The notes under the pieces were generated by a model that had not been told where the DNA came from, searched no databases, and saw only the letters and a program-made list of their open reading frames with translations. From assembly GCA_030141605.1 (NCBI GenBank), contig JAQGDQ010000305.1:124001-188000 (forward strand): a stretch of DNA of 64,000 bases, read 5' to 3'. How positions within the stretch are numbered: the first letter of the stretch is position 1; every line of letters begins with the position of its first letter. Below are positions 1 through 12,184 of the stretch, in pieces. A program made the position numbers and the translations under genes. The DNA is from Tubiluchus corallicola (Eukaryota; Priapulida; Priapulimorpha; Priapulimorphida; Tubiluchidae).

Positions 1-77
1 TGTAGAATGTGCTGTTCTAAAAATTACTAAATAAATGAGGGATGCGCTTTTTGAAAATTAAATGCATTAATCTACAG

Positions 78-360
78 CACTGCCACTACCATCATCACCA
101 CCACCAACCCCACCATCATCATCAACATCAATATCAAGGACTGTTCATACTGTAATTGTCACCATCGTCATCATCATTATATCATTGTCATCATTACTGT
201 CTCACCATCATCATCATCTCGATCATCAGCATCAAAATCACCATCATAGCCACTACCTTAACCAAATGCACTGTCATAATCATTATTATCATTATCCTTG
301 TTCTAAAAGTTCTAAAATAATTGCCACTATAATAATCATTATTTATCACCATCACCAATA
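78..360. repeat. Imperfect CAT/CAC trinucleotide tract
   Basis: Long run of CATCAT, CACCAC and ATTATC type triplets with interruptions. It lies downstream of the last visible LRRC57 exon, probably in an intron. I found no LRR-coding exon in 1-614. Confidence 0.75.
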
Positions 361-614
361 AGTTTTCAAAATTGGCCTCCTGCTAGATGGAAGTTACTCC
401 ACTCACATTTTCATTACATACAGACTTTCGACAGATTTTATTCTCTAAGTAAATAAAAGCAGACGCTTTTATAGAGTTTATGTTAAAAATTAACAGATGC
501 AAAATCTTTCTGATACTACAGAATAATATCACTGCTGTAGAGAAATAGCAATCAATTTCCTTCTGGATTTTTGTAATTTTTTACAGGCTTAAAACAACTG
601 AATCAATACCGCAC

Positions 615-3600
615 CTAGTGAGTTTGTTATGTGTGATGGATACATTTTTAAGTGCCTGTAGCTTCCGACATTTATTGGGCAACTGCGTCAGTCGGTTGTG
701 GCTCAGGTTTAGTGAGTCCAATCTCTTTAAGTTTACAAAACTGTCAGGCAGAGAAGCTGCAAGAAAACAAATGTTAAAGTGACACTCTCATAAAGTGTAT
801 CTGGCACAACTATGTAATGAGATGAACAATCTATTGCACATAATACAACAATTTACAGTGAAAATCTAAAATGCTCTTGTTATAAACTTTCATATTATAG
901 GCCTACATCAGTGGTGCCTAATTAGCAATTTGCAGGCCAAGCCCAAATCCGCGAATGTGTGGTCTGCCCATGCATACTACTCGCTTTGCTGATCATTTTG
1001 AGCTGTAGATGAACTTAAGTCCGACTTATCATTGCGTAGTTATTAAATTTTAAAATTTACATTGAAAATAAGTCTAGTCTGTTGCTGGTATAGTCTGCTG
1101 CTCATTCTGCTACAGCTACAATAAAGACTAAGTCTCAGTGAGTCATGTAACCTTTGCATGCACACATTCTTCCGTTGCAATTTGGTGTGTACATTCAGTC
1201 AAATTTTCTCATTAAAGGTAAGAACCATTCTTCCATTTTGAAGCACAAAAAGTTTTGTCTAAAAATACTCATTTTCAGCATTCAAAATCATAAAAATCTG
1301 CAACTTTAAGGGTAAAGCACCACTACTGCACCCTAAACGATGGCATCAGTAGCCGCATTACCATTGGCCTGTTCTACTATTTGTTAATTGGGCACAATGG
1401 CCTACATGCTATACCAGCAGACGAAAAATTATTTGTGTAGTCTAACACCTTACTCAAAGTTTAAATTAAAATTTAGAAAACTATTTACCGAAGCATAAAA
1501 GTTCTAATTAATTCTATATAGTTATACAGTTATACTGAGATATGACAGTTATACCAGAGGTCTTCAAAATATTTTATCTAGTTCATTCATAATTACAAAG
1601 AAGCGTTATAACATAAAGTTTGCTAAGTTAAAACACAAGAGAACCAAAAAAAATCATCTTGAAATTTTGTAACACCTACATACTGCCTTATTGCGCGCAG
1701 AGTATTAGTAGTATTTTAGCTGAAAATCTAAACTCCCTCTATCACAGTTAGGCACAGACATTATAAAGGTCAGTCATCTGAAACAGGTTTAGGTGACGTT
1801 TGAAAAAATAATCAGAGCATTCATAGTGCACAGTTCATTAACTAAACCAGGCATAAATTACTACAGCTTGTCAATAAGGTTAAAAATACATTTTTTGTCG
1901 AGCCAGTGGTGCAATATACTAGGACGGTGAGTTACAGTTGATATTTTACCAGTGGGTATGAACAATTTAAATTACTAAAGAATTTTCTTTTCCATTTACA
2001 TAACTTTTTCAAGCAGGTACCGTAAATAACATAACTTGGAAAGTTTCTTGGGTTTTCCAAACTGTAAAATTGGCTTCATTCTCTTTTAAACTTTATTAGA
2101 ACAGTAAAGAAACTTTAAATTTGTTAAATTAAAATCTGATAAAGCTTTTGCTTCTTAGACATAAATAGCAGCAATAAAAGATCAGGATTTAGAAATGACT
2201 TTACAAGTGTTTTACTACACTTAACAATTACTGAAAAAACTCTATTTCTAGAATAAACCTGCTACTAAACTTTTGGAAGCAAACATGGCCAAAAAGTGTG
2301 GAAAAAATCAGCACTGCAAAATATAGGAGTTGCAAAGTTTCCACATTAAAAACCAATGGACCACTCAGTCTCCTAAACATCTAATCAGCTGCATACATAA
2401 AATTCTAAAATGCAAGTCAAACTTCTGCCTCAGTTCATATTTTTTGCATGTTCTTCAACCATGTTTAGTTTCACAAATTTCCTGAAATGCCCAAAGGTGT
2501 ACATGAGTAACAGTTTGAAGGAAACTTTCAACTTTGACTCACCTAAACGATTGTTGTTCAGTTGGAGATTTTTTAAAACTTGAAAATTTCCAAAGTTGTG
2601 TGGCAACTGTGAAATTTTGTTCTCCGAGAGGTCGAGTGTGCGAAGATTTCCAACAAGACGCATTAGAGAAGTTGGAATCTGAAATATGTAAACGAATAAA
2701 GATATTGTAACTTAGTCAATCCACTGTAAATAAACAAAAATTACACGAAGATTCAGGTAATACGTAGATGGTACACTTTTTTGCACAATAGAAGATTGAT
2801 TCAAAATCATGAGAGACAATTTAAAATTTTGAAAAGACCGAATGATATAATCTTTTTCTTTGGAGAGTAGAGAATGAGTAGAACAGTTCAATAAATTTTT
2901 AAAATCATGGCTGTATAACGGTATGTTATTAAAAGTATAAAGCACTATAAAAAGTGCAGGACTATTGAACATATCATTGTTCTGACAAAATTTAATGCAA
3001 TGTATTGTCTGTTAACTTGAGAGGCCATTTTATGGTGCTGTGGCCAGATCCATTAAGTTAACAGTGATGAAAGTACTTCATGCTCTCTCATAAGGAAGGA
3101 GTGTAAGAGCACTATGACTTCAATTGTGCCAACACTCCCCTCTGTCACTTTGATTACATCGTACTTGTGACGTAGGCATTACTACTTAACTACATCAACT
3201 TTAGGTGGTAATGTCACAGCTCGCTTACAACAAGGAAGCCCAGATTGGGCAGGGGCTAACAGTTAAGTAGTAATGCCTACGTCACAAGTAGGATGTAACC
3301 AAAGTGACAGGGAAGTGTTGGCACAATTGAAGCCATAGTGCTCTTAAAATGGTGTTAGTCAAGTCACATTACTATACTAACATCCTGAAGTATTTTCTTT
3401 TGTAATTGAGTCATTGATGTCAGGAACACTCTACTTTATTAAAAGATTGCATACCATTGGACCACGTAGAAGAAAAAATTGGCATTTAGCTGCCACTATT
3501 GTCATGAACGATAGATTCTTCAAGTACTAAGTACGAGGGTCTACAGGGTAAAAATAAAATGCAAGTAAATAAAAGTGCTATTAATTTGAACCAATCATCA

Positions 3601-3930
3601 ATCAGTACGTATAAATATGCAAAGCACTCATACGGTAGGTAGTAGCAGTTAATTTGCTATTTCATTCACAGTCATTCACAGAGCACTTTGCAAATATAAA
3701 ACGTAAATCACGTTATGCGGTCCGACTTTGAATATATCAATTAAACCGTGCTGAATTGAGGTAACCAAGAAGGTACCAAAGTAACTAGCAAAATAGAGTA
3801 ATTCCCGACGTGTAAGCTACTGGTCTAGGCCTTTTAATATTCTTGCCTCTTCTATATTTTGCTTGCTCAGTTGGCACACGCCTGTCTTCTCTGCACTTTC
3901 TATGTGTTGCCGCACAGCTGAGTTTCCCAT
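615..3930 (-). CDS. LRRC57: LRRC57-like leucine-rich repeat protein, 5' part (3 exons)
   Basis: Exons on the minus strand: 3930-3847, 2678-2543, 756-615; the gene continues to the left beyond the window. Exon 1 starts MGNSAVRQHIESAEKTGVCQ, which matches the known LRRC57 N-terminus, including Gly2 for N-myristoylation. Exons 2 and 3 each encode two leucine-rich repeats (LRTLDLSENKISQLP, LKNLQLNNNRLG, LDSLNLSHNRLTQLP, LKNVSITHNKLT), in the same register as LRRC57. Phases join cleanly: exon 1 ends on a full codon, exon 2 leaves one base, exon 3 leaves two. Intron 1 has a GC donor (GAG then GCAAGA) instead of GT, chosen because it gives the expected IEE-IPTSL junction and an in-frame stop follows soon after. 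About half of a usual LRRC57 (roughly 240 residues) is present. Its cellular role is poorly known; a membrane-tethered scaffold is an inference from the family. It is divergent from RAD51C. Confidence 0.85.
3105..3345. mobile_element. Foldback MITE in LRRC57 intron 1
   Basis: Arms of about 86 bases (3105-3191 and 3261-3345) are near-perfect reverse complements, for example AAGAGCACTATGACTTCAAT on the left against ATTGAAGCCATAGTGCTCTT on the right, with a loop of about 70 bases. There is no ORF. This is a non-autonomous inverted-repeat element; the family is not identifiable by eye. Confidence 0.85.
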
Positions 3931-5807
3931 CTTTTATGCATATATTACAAAAACATTGAAGATATTCTAAAAATATTTGACTAGATAAAAAATTATTTTT
4001 CACTGGCAGCCATCGATGTTTTGCCTCTCGAAAAATAATAATCTAAAAAGACTACTATGAGCTTAAATACATAAACATCATTTTTGTTTTTTAAAAGGTT
4101 TTCTTATTTTTATAGTGCAAAAAATTTGGTATGATGTTATAGCACAATGTTCAAATTACTTTATTTTGTAATTTTTGCAGTTGATGTTTTCGATCAGTAG
4201 GGAAAGATGGCTGCTTACTTGTGAGTGTGTGTCGTGTTTACCTTAAGTGCTTATGAATTGTGAGTTTTGAAGTTCCGCGTGCAAAGACTTGCTGCTTGTA
4301 CATTGAATTTGAATAAAATTGTAGGGGTTCTCTTGTCACGGAAAGATGGCTGCAAAATACAATATTTTGCTTTGTAACAGATTAAATATTTTGGGGTTAG
4401 TTACTAATCCATTTTTTGTAGTATAGTATTGTATATTTAGTAGCCTATACGCTATATGGTACAAAGTTAATTTGCTTGCGAAAAATGACAGACCTTACCA
4501 TAAGACGGTCTCTTCTCACTGATTTACGAAACTGAGACAAATTTGATGATTCAACGGCTTCACTATTAAAAGAACTCAAATTGGCTAGAGCGTCGTAGAA
4601 CTAGTTCGGAGTTGTGACTTTGTATTTCACCTAGTAGTCTGGAAAAGAACTTACCACCATGTGAAATATACTTACCACTGGTGATTTTAAAACAGTGAAT
4701 AAGATACAGAGTGTTATGGTATTGTTTGAGAGAAGATACGGAATCTGGTTTAAAAAAAAACTCAAGTTTAGGAAATTAGGAGGTTTAAGGAAATGTTTTG
4801 GGCTGTTATAATGATAAAATTCTTTACTCTTCTTACTAACACGACTTTGCAAGATGCTGCTCATATCATTAGTGAGCAGAATGTTAGGCGGGTTTCAATT
4901 CCTGTAAGAAGCGAGTATTAAGTGAAAGTGTTAAAACACAAACTCCCATAAATAAAAAAATCACAATTAAAAAAAGAATAATAAAAACAATAGTCATGAT
5001 TGTAGTTTTTCTTCAAAAAGACCATAGGAGAAGAAACATGGAATTAAGTACTACAACTCTTGATCTATTTTTTGGCAGTTTTTTGTTTATAGCAATATTA
5101 ACGCCTAAAAAAGGATGTCATATTAAAAAGGATACAAGCATGTAGAAAAAACACAGACCTCTGATAAAAACACACATGTTAATAATACAGAAGTATAAAA
5201 TTACTATTCACAGTCACACACCAGAATGGGACACAGTAGAAATGCGGGTTTGTATGTACATAGTTGTGTATTTCTTCTTTGTGTTTTTTCAACCGTACTC
5301 TGTTTTTTAACGAGCTTATTTTTTGTTATTTTTTTTTGAGGTGTTAATAATATAAACAAAAAAACTCCCAAAAATTAGCTGAGTAATTCGTGTAATTCCT
5401 TGTGATTTTGCCTTTTTAGGTTCATCTTTAGAACTGCCATGGTAGTTTGAAATGCTGTACCCTTCATTTCCTTCTCCTTGTTTTTTAATTGTGGGATTAT
5501 TTTGTTCATTGTCACTAGTCTTATTAAAAAATAATCTTTGTTAAATATTCCATATTTTACTGTAGTATTTAATTTTATATCTGTTTCATTGATGCAAAGC
5601 TTTCTATGTTTTTCACATGGACCTAGTTTAATTGCTACTGAAGTTTTAACAAATTCCTTTTCGAAATATCTGCAACTTCATATAATTCATCTTGGGAGCC
5701 TCATATTTTACTCCGTGCTCCGACATGTAGTTTTATACTTCGGCTAATTCTCTTTATTTAAAAGAGAAAAATTAATAATAAGGCTTAAACTGTTTTTGTT
5801 TTTATAG
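3931..5807. other. Intergenic region between divergent LRRC57 and RAD51C
   Basis: This should hold both promoters or the 5' UTRs. The phrase GGAAAGATGGCTGC occurs twice (near 4200 and 4341), each containing an ATG with only a short frame. No clear TATA box and no exon encoding the missing RAD51C N-terminal domain could be recognised. Short open stretches (for example about 4791-4921 on the plus strand) have no recognisable homology. Confidence 0.5.
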
Positions 5808-5818
5808 GTAGCCTTGAT

Positions 5819-6685
5819 ATGTCAACAGACTTTGGTGCTTTTGCAACAGTTGCTTCCTCAAAAGTAAGACAAGCCTGTCCTGTGACAGCACTTAGTTTGT
5901 TGCAGCATGAACGCTGCTGTCAACCAATTGTTACATTTTGTCAGAGATTAGACAGTTTGTTAGGTGGTGGTGTACCTTTAGAAAAAATTACAGAAATCAG
6001 TGGTGAAGCAGCAGTGGGGAAAACTCAACTGTGTCTACAGCTTTGTGTTGACGCACAAATTCCACCTGAATTTGGTGGCATCGGAGGGCAGGCCTTGTTC
6101 ATTGATACTGAGGGAAGTTTTCGCCCAGAACGTCTAGCAGATGTGGCCACTGCTGCCGTCACACATTGTAAAAACATAGCAAAATCTACAAGCTGCGAAC
6201 CAAGAATTAAGGCATTGGAATCATTTACCACACAAGCAATTCTGTCAGGAGTTCATTACAAGCGCTGCATAGAGCACATTGAGTTAGTTCACGTGGTGCA
6301 ATATCTGCCACAGTTTCTGTGTGACCACCCACGTGTTCGACTCGTCTTAATCGACAGCATTGCCTTTTTGTTCCGTTACGATTTTGACAACTACATTTTA
6401 CGCTCTAAGTTGCTTCACAACATTTCGCAAACTCTCAGAAAAATTGCTGTAGAAAATAATGTGGCTGTTGTGCTCACAAATCAGGTGACAATCAAGTTCA
6501 GTGGTGACAAGGGGCGTGTTGTTCCTGCCCTTGGTGAAACATGGTCATACACCCCATCGATCAGGGTTATGCTGTATAGACAGGAAAACATTAGATATGC
6601 TTCTTTATTAAAGAGTCCATCACGACAAGGTGGCCTTGCACAGTTTCAAGTTCTGAAAGAAGGCATTCGAGATACTGTGACTTAG
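5819..6685 (+). CDS. RAD51C: DNA repair protein RAD51C (RecA-family ATPase core)
   Basis: One uninterrupted ORF of 288 residues that aligns along its length with RAD51C. Walker A is GEAAVGKT (residues 62-69); Walker B is in LVLIDS (about 175-180), followed by the F-rich loop IAFLFRYDFD. Other family signatures are LGGGVPLEKITEI, IDTEGSF, VLTNQVT and VPALGETW. RAD51C works with other RAD51 paralogs in homologous recombination, ATP binding being the key activity. Compared with the usual length of about 370 residues, the N-terminal helical domain and the C-terminal tail with its nuclear signal are absent. The frame stays open (codons S, L, D) up to an AG at 5806-5807 after a T-rich stretch, so an upstream exon or a trans-spliced leader could join there; the ATG at 5819 is the first inside the exon. 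RPAP1 follows 561 bp downstream on the same strand. Confidence 0.93.
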   Translation: MSTDFGAFATVASSKVRQACPVTALSLLQHERCCQPIVTFCQRLDSLLGGGVPLEKITEISGEAAVGKTQLCLQLCVDAQIPPEFGGIGGQALFIDTEGSFRPERLADVATAAVTHCKNIAKSTSCEPRIKALESFTTQAILSGVHYKRCIEHIELVHVVQYLPQFLCDHPRVRLVLIDSIAFLFRYDFDNYILRSKLLHNISQTLRKIAVENNVAVVLTNQVTIKFSGDKGRVVPALGETWSYTPSIRVMLYRQENIRYASLLKSPSRQGGLAQFQVLKEGIRDTVT

Positions 6686-7246
6686 TACATATTGGAAATT
6701 TTTTTAAGTGAGTCATTATCTGTTTTGTTGTGATGCTTTGTAATGTATTGTCATGATTGTATTTATTTACAAATGTGGCATTTTCTGTGGTCTAGTGGTG
6801 TATAGTCTCTGTGTTTCATTCTGGGTACCTTTGAATACGATACTCACTTTTGGCAGTGTCATGTATAAACCTAGGTTGCTTATATATCCGAATTGTGGCT
6901 GAGACACCTTTGCTGGTTTAGTGGCTCATCTCAGAGGTATATTTTTGATAATGAATCATGTACCAGTCATATCACAAACATGCCTTTGAGAAGGCCTTAC
7001 CTTTGATTGCTTTCCAGCATGCAGTGTAGAGTGTCACCATGCATAAAAAATAGGCTTGCCATGCTGGAATTTTAGAAACATGGCTTTCAAGTAATTTGAA
7101 CCAAATGTTCCATATCAGTTTACCTACATGTGATCTCATATTTTTTAATGCCTGTTTTGTGATTTGGTTTACTGTAGCTAACGAAACCATTTTAATTTTT
7201 AATCTTGCCATGTTAATCATGAATTACAGACTATAGGTTCAGAACC
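6686..7246 (+). other. RAD51C-RPAP1 intercistronic region with acceptor-like AG sites
   Basis: I found no AATAAA or ATTAAA here. Just before the RPAP1 ATG lie three AG sites (ending at 7229, 7236 and 7242). The layout is compatible with a trans-spliced downstream cistron, a cis-spliced 5' UTR, or simply a very short intergenic region. Confidence 0.4.
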
Positions 7247-10200
7247 ATGTCGAGACGCCCGAAGCCAGGCGAAACGGAAAACGATCTGCTTCGTTTTCAA
7301 CGCGAGTTTTTTACAGAGCATCCATCTCCTGCAGCCAGTTGCCAAAGAATACAGAGAGATGTTAATTCTTCCAGAGATTCAAACAAACGTGATGTTGTCA
7401 GCATAGATAACACAGGTATTACTAGAACACAGCATAGTACCGAGTTTTAGGTAGTTGGTGTGTCATAAGCACTACACACCGCATTACCTTTTTTGTGTAA
7501 CTTATTTGCGTAATTTTACTTTCCTGATATTTAACTTGTTTAGTTCTTTAGTTATGGCTTACTATAACTTTAGGTTATGTTGACCATTGCATATGTTATT
7601 TTATGTTCGAATGAAAGTTATTGTACAAGCCAGTATAAACACGAAACAATACAAACAACAAAAACAAGTTAACAACACGTAAATGGAATAGTCTTGAAGA
7701 AATCCAGTTGAGGGATTTTAGCCATGTTAGTCAGACTTTCAGGTTTTTCTTGATTCTTAAATTAATTTATTTGTTTATAGTTCATACTTTGAAAATTTTA
7801 GTTCGCAACTCCATTGACGAACCCGATAAGAAGAAGACAAAAATGAAGCACGATGTTAGAAAAATTGTACATTTTGATCCTGCTGACATTGATCGAGATG
7901 CTGAAGAGGAGCTGGATAGTAAGAAGAAATAAACACAATCATATATAGTAATTAAGAGAAGTGTATACTTCACATTTAAAGTGACTCTTGTGATGCATGT
8001 AAATCATTTCATGTATAGTTAAGCTTGCACTAAAAAGTTCCAATTGCCCAACATTACATAAGTAAAAGTATATGTATTAGGTGAGTACTTAAGTGGTTCT
8101 GTGTGTGCTTAGCAAAGTTAAGCAATGCTGAGCCTGGTCATTGTGAGGTTATAGATGGATGACCATCGGGTTCAAAACTCAATTTGTGCACTTCATGAAC
8201 TTCTGTATACCATACTGATTTTGATTGTTTATTGCATAAAAGGTGAATGTATTCTCACATACGACTGTGTATGACTGAGATACTTTTGCCAGTCAGTTTG
8301 CTCTTGGAGGCTTAGCCTGGATAATGATAATAATGAGATTTCAGCTCTGCTTCAGTAGCCTGCATTGTGCATTGGAAATGTGTAAAAAACAGTTAAAATA
8401 TTAAAGACTAATGACTGTCAAACATGCATTCGGATACACCACTTGCATTGTTTTGAAATTCCTGTCTAAATTTTTAAATGATTTCTAAACCTGACTCAGT
8501 AGTATAATTCTGTATTTTTTCCCTTGTTGTGCTACCTTTGGGATGTTTTGATGAGTGTGTAGGCCAGGTTCAATGCCCATTGTCATTAGTATTTAAGGGT
8601 ATAATGTTTTGTATATAAGTATTGTTTGCTATTTGCTTTTTAGAATATGACACTCATTTGACGGCTGTCCTGCCAAAGATATTGGTAAGTGTGTAATTTC
8701 AACAGTGACATACTGTTCACAAAATGCACAGATTTGCCCAAAACTTGATTTTAGCATGGTTGCCATAATTAAATTAAATGACTGTATTTAATTTTTTTAA
8801 TTAAATATCTGAAGTTAATCAACCTTTGCTTTGCTTTTTTTATAAAGAATGGAATTGCTTAGGTTTTTCTTTATTTTTATCATCGTAAGTAAATTAAAAT
8901 ATGGTTGGATACATACCATCTTCGTATATATATATACGTCGTATTAGTAGCCAGTCAAGTTATTTTGGAGTTTAGTTCCCAGTTGTAGGTCTGTCTTGGC
9001 AAACGTTACACATTTGTGTACGTGAAATTGTATTTTATGATTTGAGATTTTTATAAAGTTTAATGAAAAAGAATTTTATTTACACGCCTAAATTAATGAG
9101 TAATAATAATGCATCTGTACATGTTCCCGCATTGTCAGTATTTTTAATAAATATTTTTACCCTTTACTCTTAATACTTTTAGTTTTTTTAATAAACTACA
9201 ATACAATTGAGTACATGTATTTCTATAAACTAGTGATTTATATTGCATATGCATGCATAAAAATATATTGAGAAATTGTGTTGTTAAGTTGAAATTGTGA
9301 AGTTATTGTGAAATTTTTATCTTAGCAATACAGTTATCTAAACTGCTAATATTATGTACCAGTTCAGTTCGGCATCACTTGATTAAATGAAGATTTAAGA
9401 AACCAGTACAGGAATAAGATTAGTTTTGACTTACTTTTAATTTGTGAATCCATTTTTGTCAATGATAGGAAAGAGAGATGGTCAAAACTTCTATTGCGCT
9501 GCCCCGTCCCACCCAGCAAGCATTTCCGACACCCCTTCATAGAGGGAAGCATGCACCATCACAGCCTGGAAAAAAGAAGAGCATTTTCGCACAGCAGATG
9601 GAACATGCAAAGTTGTCAGATTTTGGTGTGTCAGAATTAACTGTTGTGTCTACTGTACCGGCTGCTTTTCCACATGCCGATGGTGAAGACAGTCCCACAG
9701 AAACTGGTAGAAACCACTCTGACACTGGCGAGATGATTAAAGTGGACACAAGCAAAATTGCAGAAGTAGTTGGTAAAATGTTTTTTCTTTTCCTTGATAA
9801 TACACTAGTACTCTGTTTTTTTATTTTTTAGTCCTCTGTTCTTCTGTTTTTTCTCCACAAAGTGGAATAATCAATTATACGAATGGGCAGCCATAGCTGT
9901 CTGAGTCTGAGCTTGGTCTTGATGGAAGCATTCCCCCCATGTCAGCTTCCACCACTGCGATGTTTTCTCGTTTCACTTTTTGCCTCTTGTGAAACTATCA
10001 TTCAAAGCATTGCGCATGAGTTTAATGAAAACTGCTCATACTTTATGCTATGAACTTACTGGCCAGTCTTGTAATTACTGTATTTCTTATTGGGCATAAA
10101 CTTTTTCTTTTTTTCAGTCTTATAGTCAGAATGTTTTGCAGACTTGTTCCATCAGTTGTTGTTTGCTTGAATTACTTGAAATGACAGCGCAGTAATCCTG

Positions 10201-12120
10201 GCGAATTTTTGTTACGTGACTTGCATTTGTAAAACTTACAGAAAATGAGTTGAAGATGCACAAAAATTTTTTTATTTTATTTGATGTTTCAGGACATAAA
10301 AGTTTCATTTTGGAGGGCTCCAGTTTGGGACCGGCTTTTGGGGAAACAGAAATCGCGAGAATTCACGAAGAAAACATTTCAAGAATTGCAAAAATGAACA
10401 CCGATGAGATTTTACAGGAACAAGAAAAGCTCGTCAATTCAATGGGTGAGAGGTTAAGTATTACAATTACGGAGTTTTATGCTTCATGTAACTTAGTGAG
10501 TAGAACAATTATGTTACAGAGAATGTAAGGGTTTAAGAAACTGATACTTCCTTTTTGCAGACCCAAAGATCCTAGAGTTTCTCAGATCACGTCGTAGAGC
10601 TAAATTGCGACCAAAAACTGAAGAGAAGCTCACTTATAAAGAAAGAGACACAAGCGAGAAAATTTTAGATAAAATGAAAGAAGCTATTGGATTAGATGCA
10701 GAAAGAGCCGAGTTGGATGAGACTAAAGAACCAGAAGATAACTCACAGCTAAACAAACTTGCCATTGAAAAGATGGAGATTGAGGAAATGATTGGTAATG
10801 ATCTTTGTAAGGCTGCATGCTTACTGAGTAGATTTTATTTGCAACTATTGTATTGTCCATTTCCATAATGAAAAAGAATCTTAGATGTTTGTAACATATA
10901 ACATCAACCATATAATCCTTGTTAATACAATTCCTTGTAAAGTAAAAATTTATGTCATGTGCACACATAAGCAAGAAAAACTCAAAACACAAAACAAAAA
11001 ATATCTAATTTGATGTTCCTGTGAGCTAAAGAAAAACAAAACAGGTAACAGAAAATGTTTCACAAAACAAAAACAAATGTTTTGCCTGCCATCTGTATTA
11101 GCTAAAATTGCTATGCTTTTATTTGCTTTTATTTTTTACGCTCACTGTGCACTGATTTTTACTTTGTAATTTGCTTTTTGCTTAATCTTTTGCTATATAC
11201 TATTCAATTCGAATAACTGGTACATGCAAAATGTGTAGATTTTGTTTGTGTGTTGCTCACTCACCTGAAACAGGATAAGAAATTGGCACCTATATTAATG
11301 CTTTTCACTTTTTATTTTGTCTGATATATATATGTGTATATACATCATTTATGTTTTTTCTTAATTTTGGTTTTATAAGTTTGTAGTTATATTTGTTGTT
11401 GCTATATTAGTCTAGTTTAGCTTTGTTTTTATAATAATGGTATGTGCAACAGCATTGCTTTAAGGTTAATTTTATTGCATTTTAGAATTCGTTTTTTAAG
11501 TTCATTTTACTCCTTATCTGCTATGTAACTTTATAGTACAAAATAGAATTAAGTCTAATCTTGCTATTAAGAACATTGTCTCTATTCTGTTAACCTCATT
11601 ATAATCTTTAGATCCTGAACTAACGAACAAGTCAGATAAAAAATGGATGCACATGGACAAACCGGAGTATGATAAGATGCAGTGGATGAAACCGCTGCCG
11701 CCTCTCGACAAAGGCAAGGTAAGAGTCCAGAATTTGGTTATTTAATAATACCTAAATCATTTTAATAATTGAGTGTAATTTTTTACTAACTAGTGAGTTT
11801 TTGTTTAGACAAATTATGCAGCTCGATTTGATTTTGAGGGCAACCTAATACCGAGGAGTCTCGAGATTGATGTGTCAAAAGGGTTACACCATCATGGTGA
11901 AGAACCTGAGGTAAGATTGTTTGTATATTTGAGTTATGTAGTTTGCTTAACTTGTGCAATAGGTAACTTAATGAGATAGACTTGTAAATCAGAAGTGCAA
12001 AAGAAAAACTTTTTTTGCAGCATTATTTTCTAGTTATAAAAAATTGCAAGCTGCTAATTTGTCTGTGCTTTATTGGTATATTTAATAACTTCATCATTTT
12101 CAGGCATTGTAAGTTGTTTT

Positions 12121-12184
<64 letters not shown>

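Noticed and set aside
4484-4590. Possible RAD51C first exon (MTDLTIRRSLLTDLRN)
   Set aside because: Frame stops quickly, no donor in the needed phase and no clear match to the RAD51C N-terminal helices.
7782-7973. Minus-strand ORF opposite RPAP1 exon 2
   Set aside because: Shadow of the real exon, whose phase and homology fit RPAP1.
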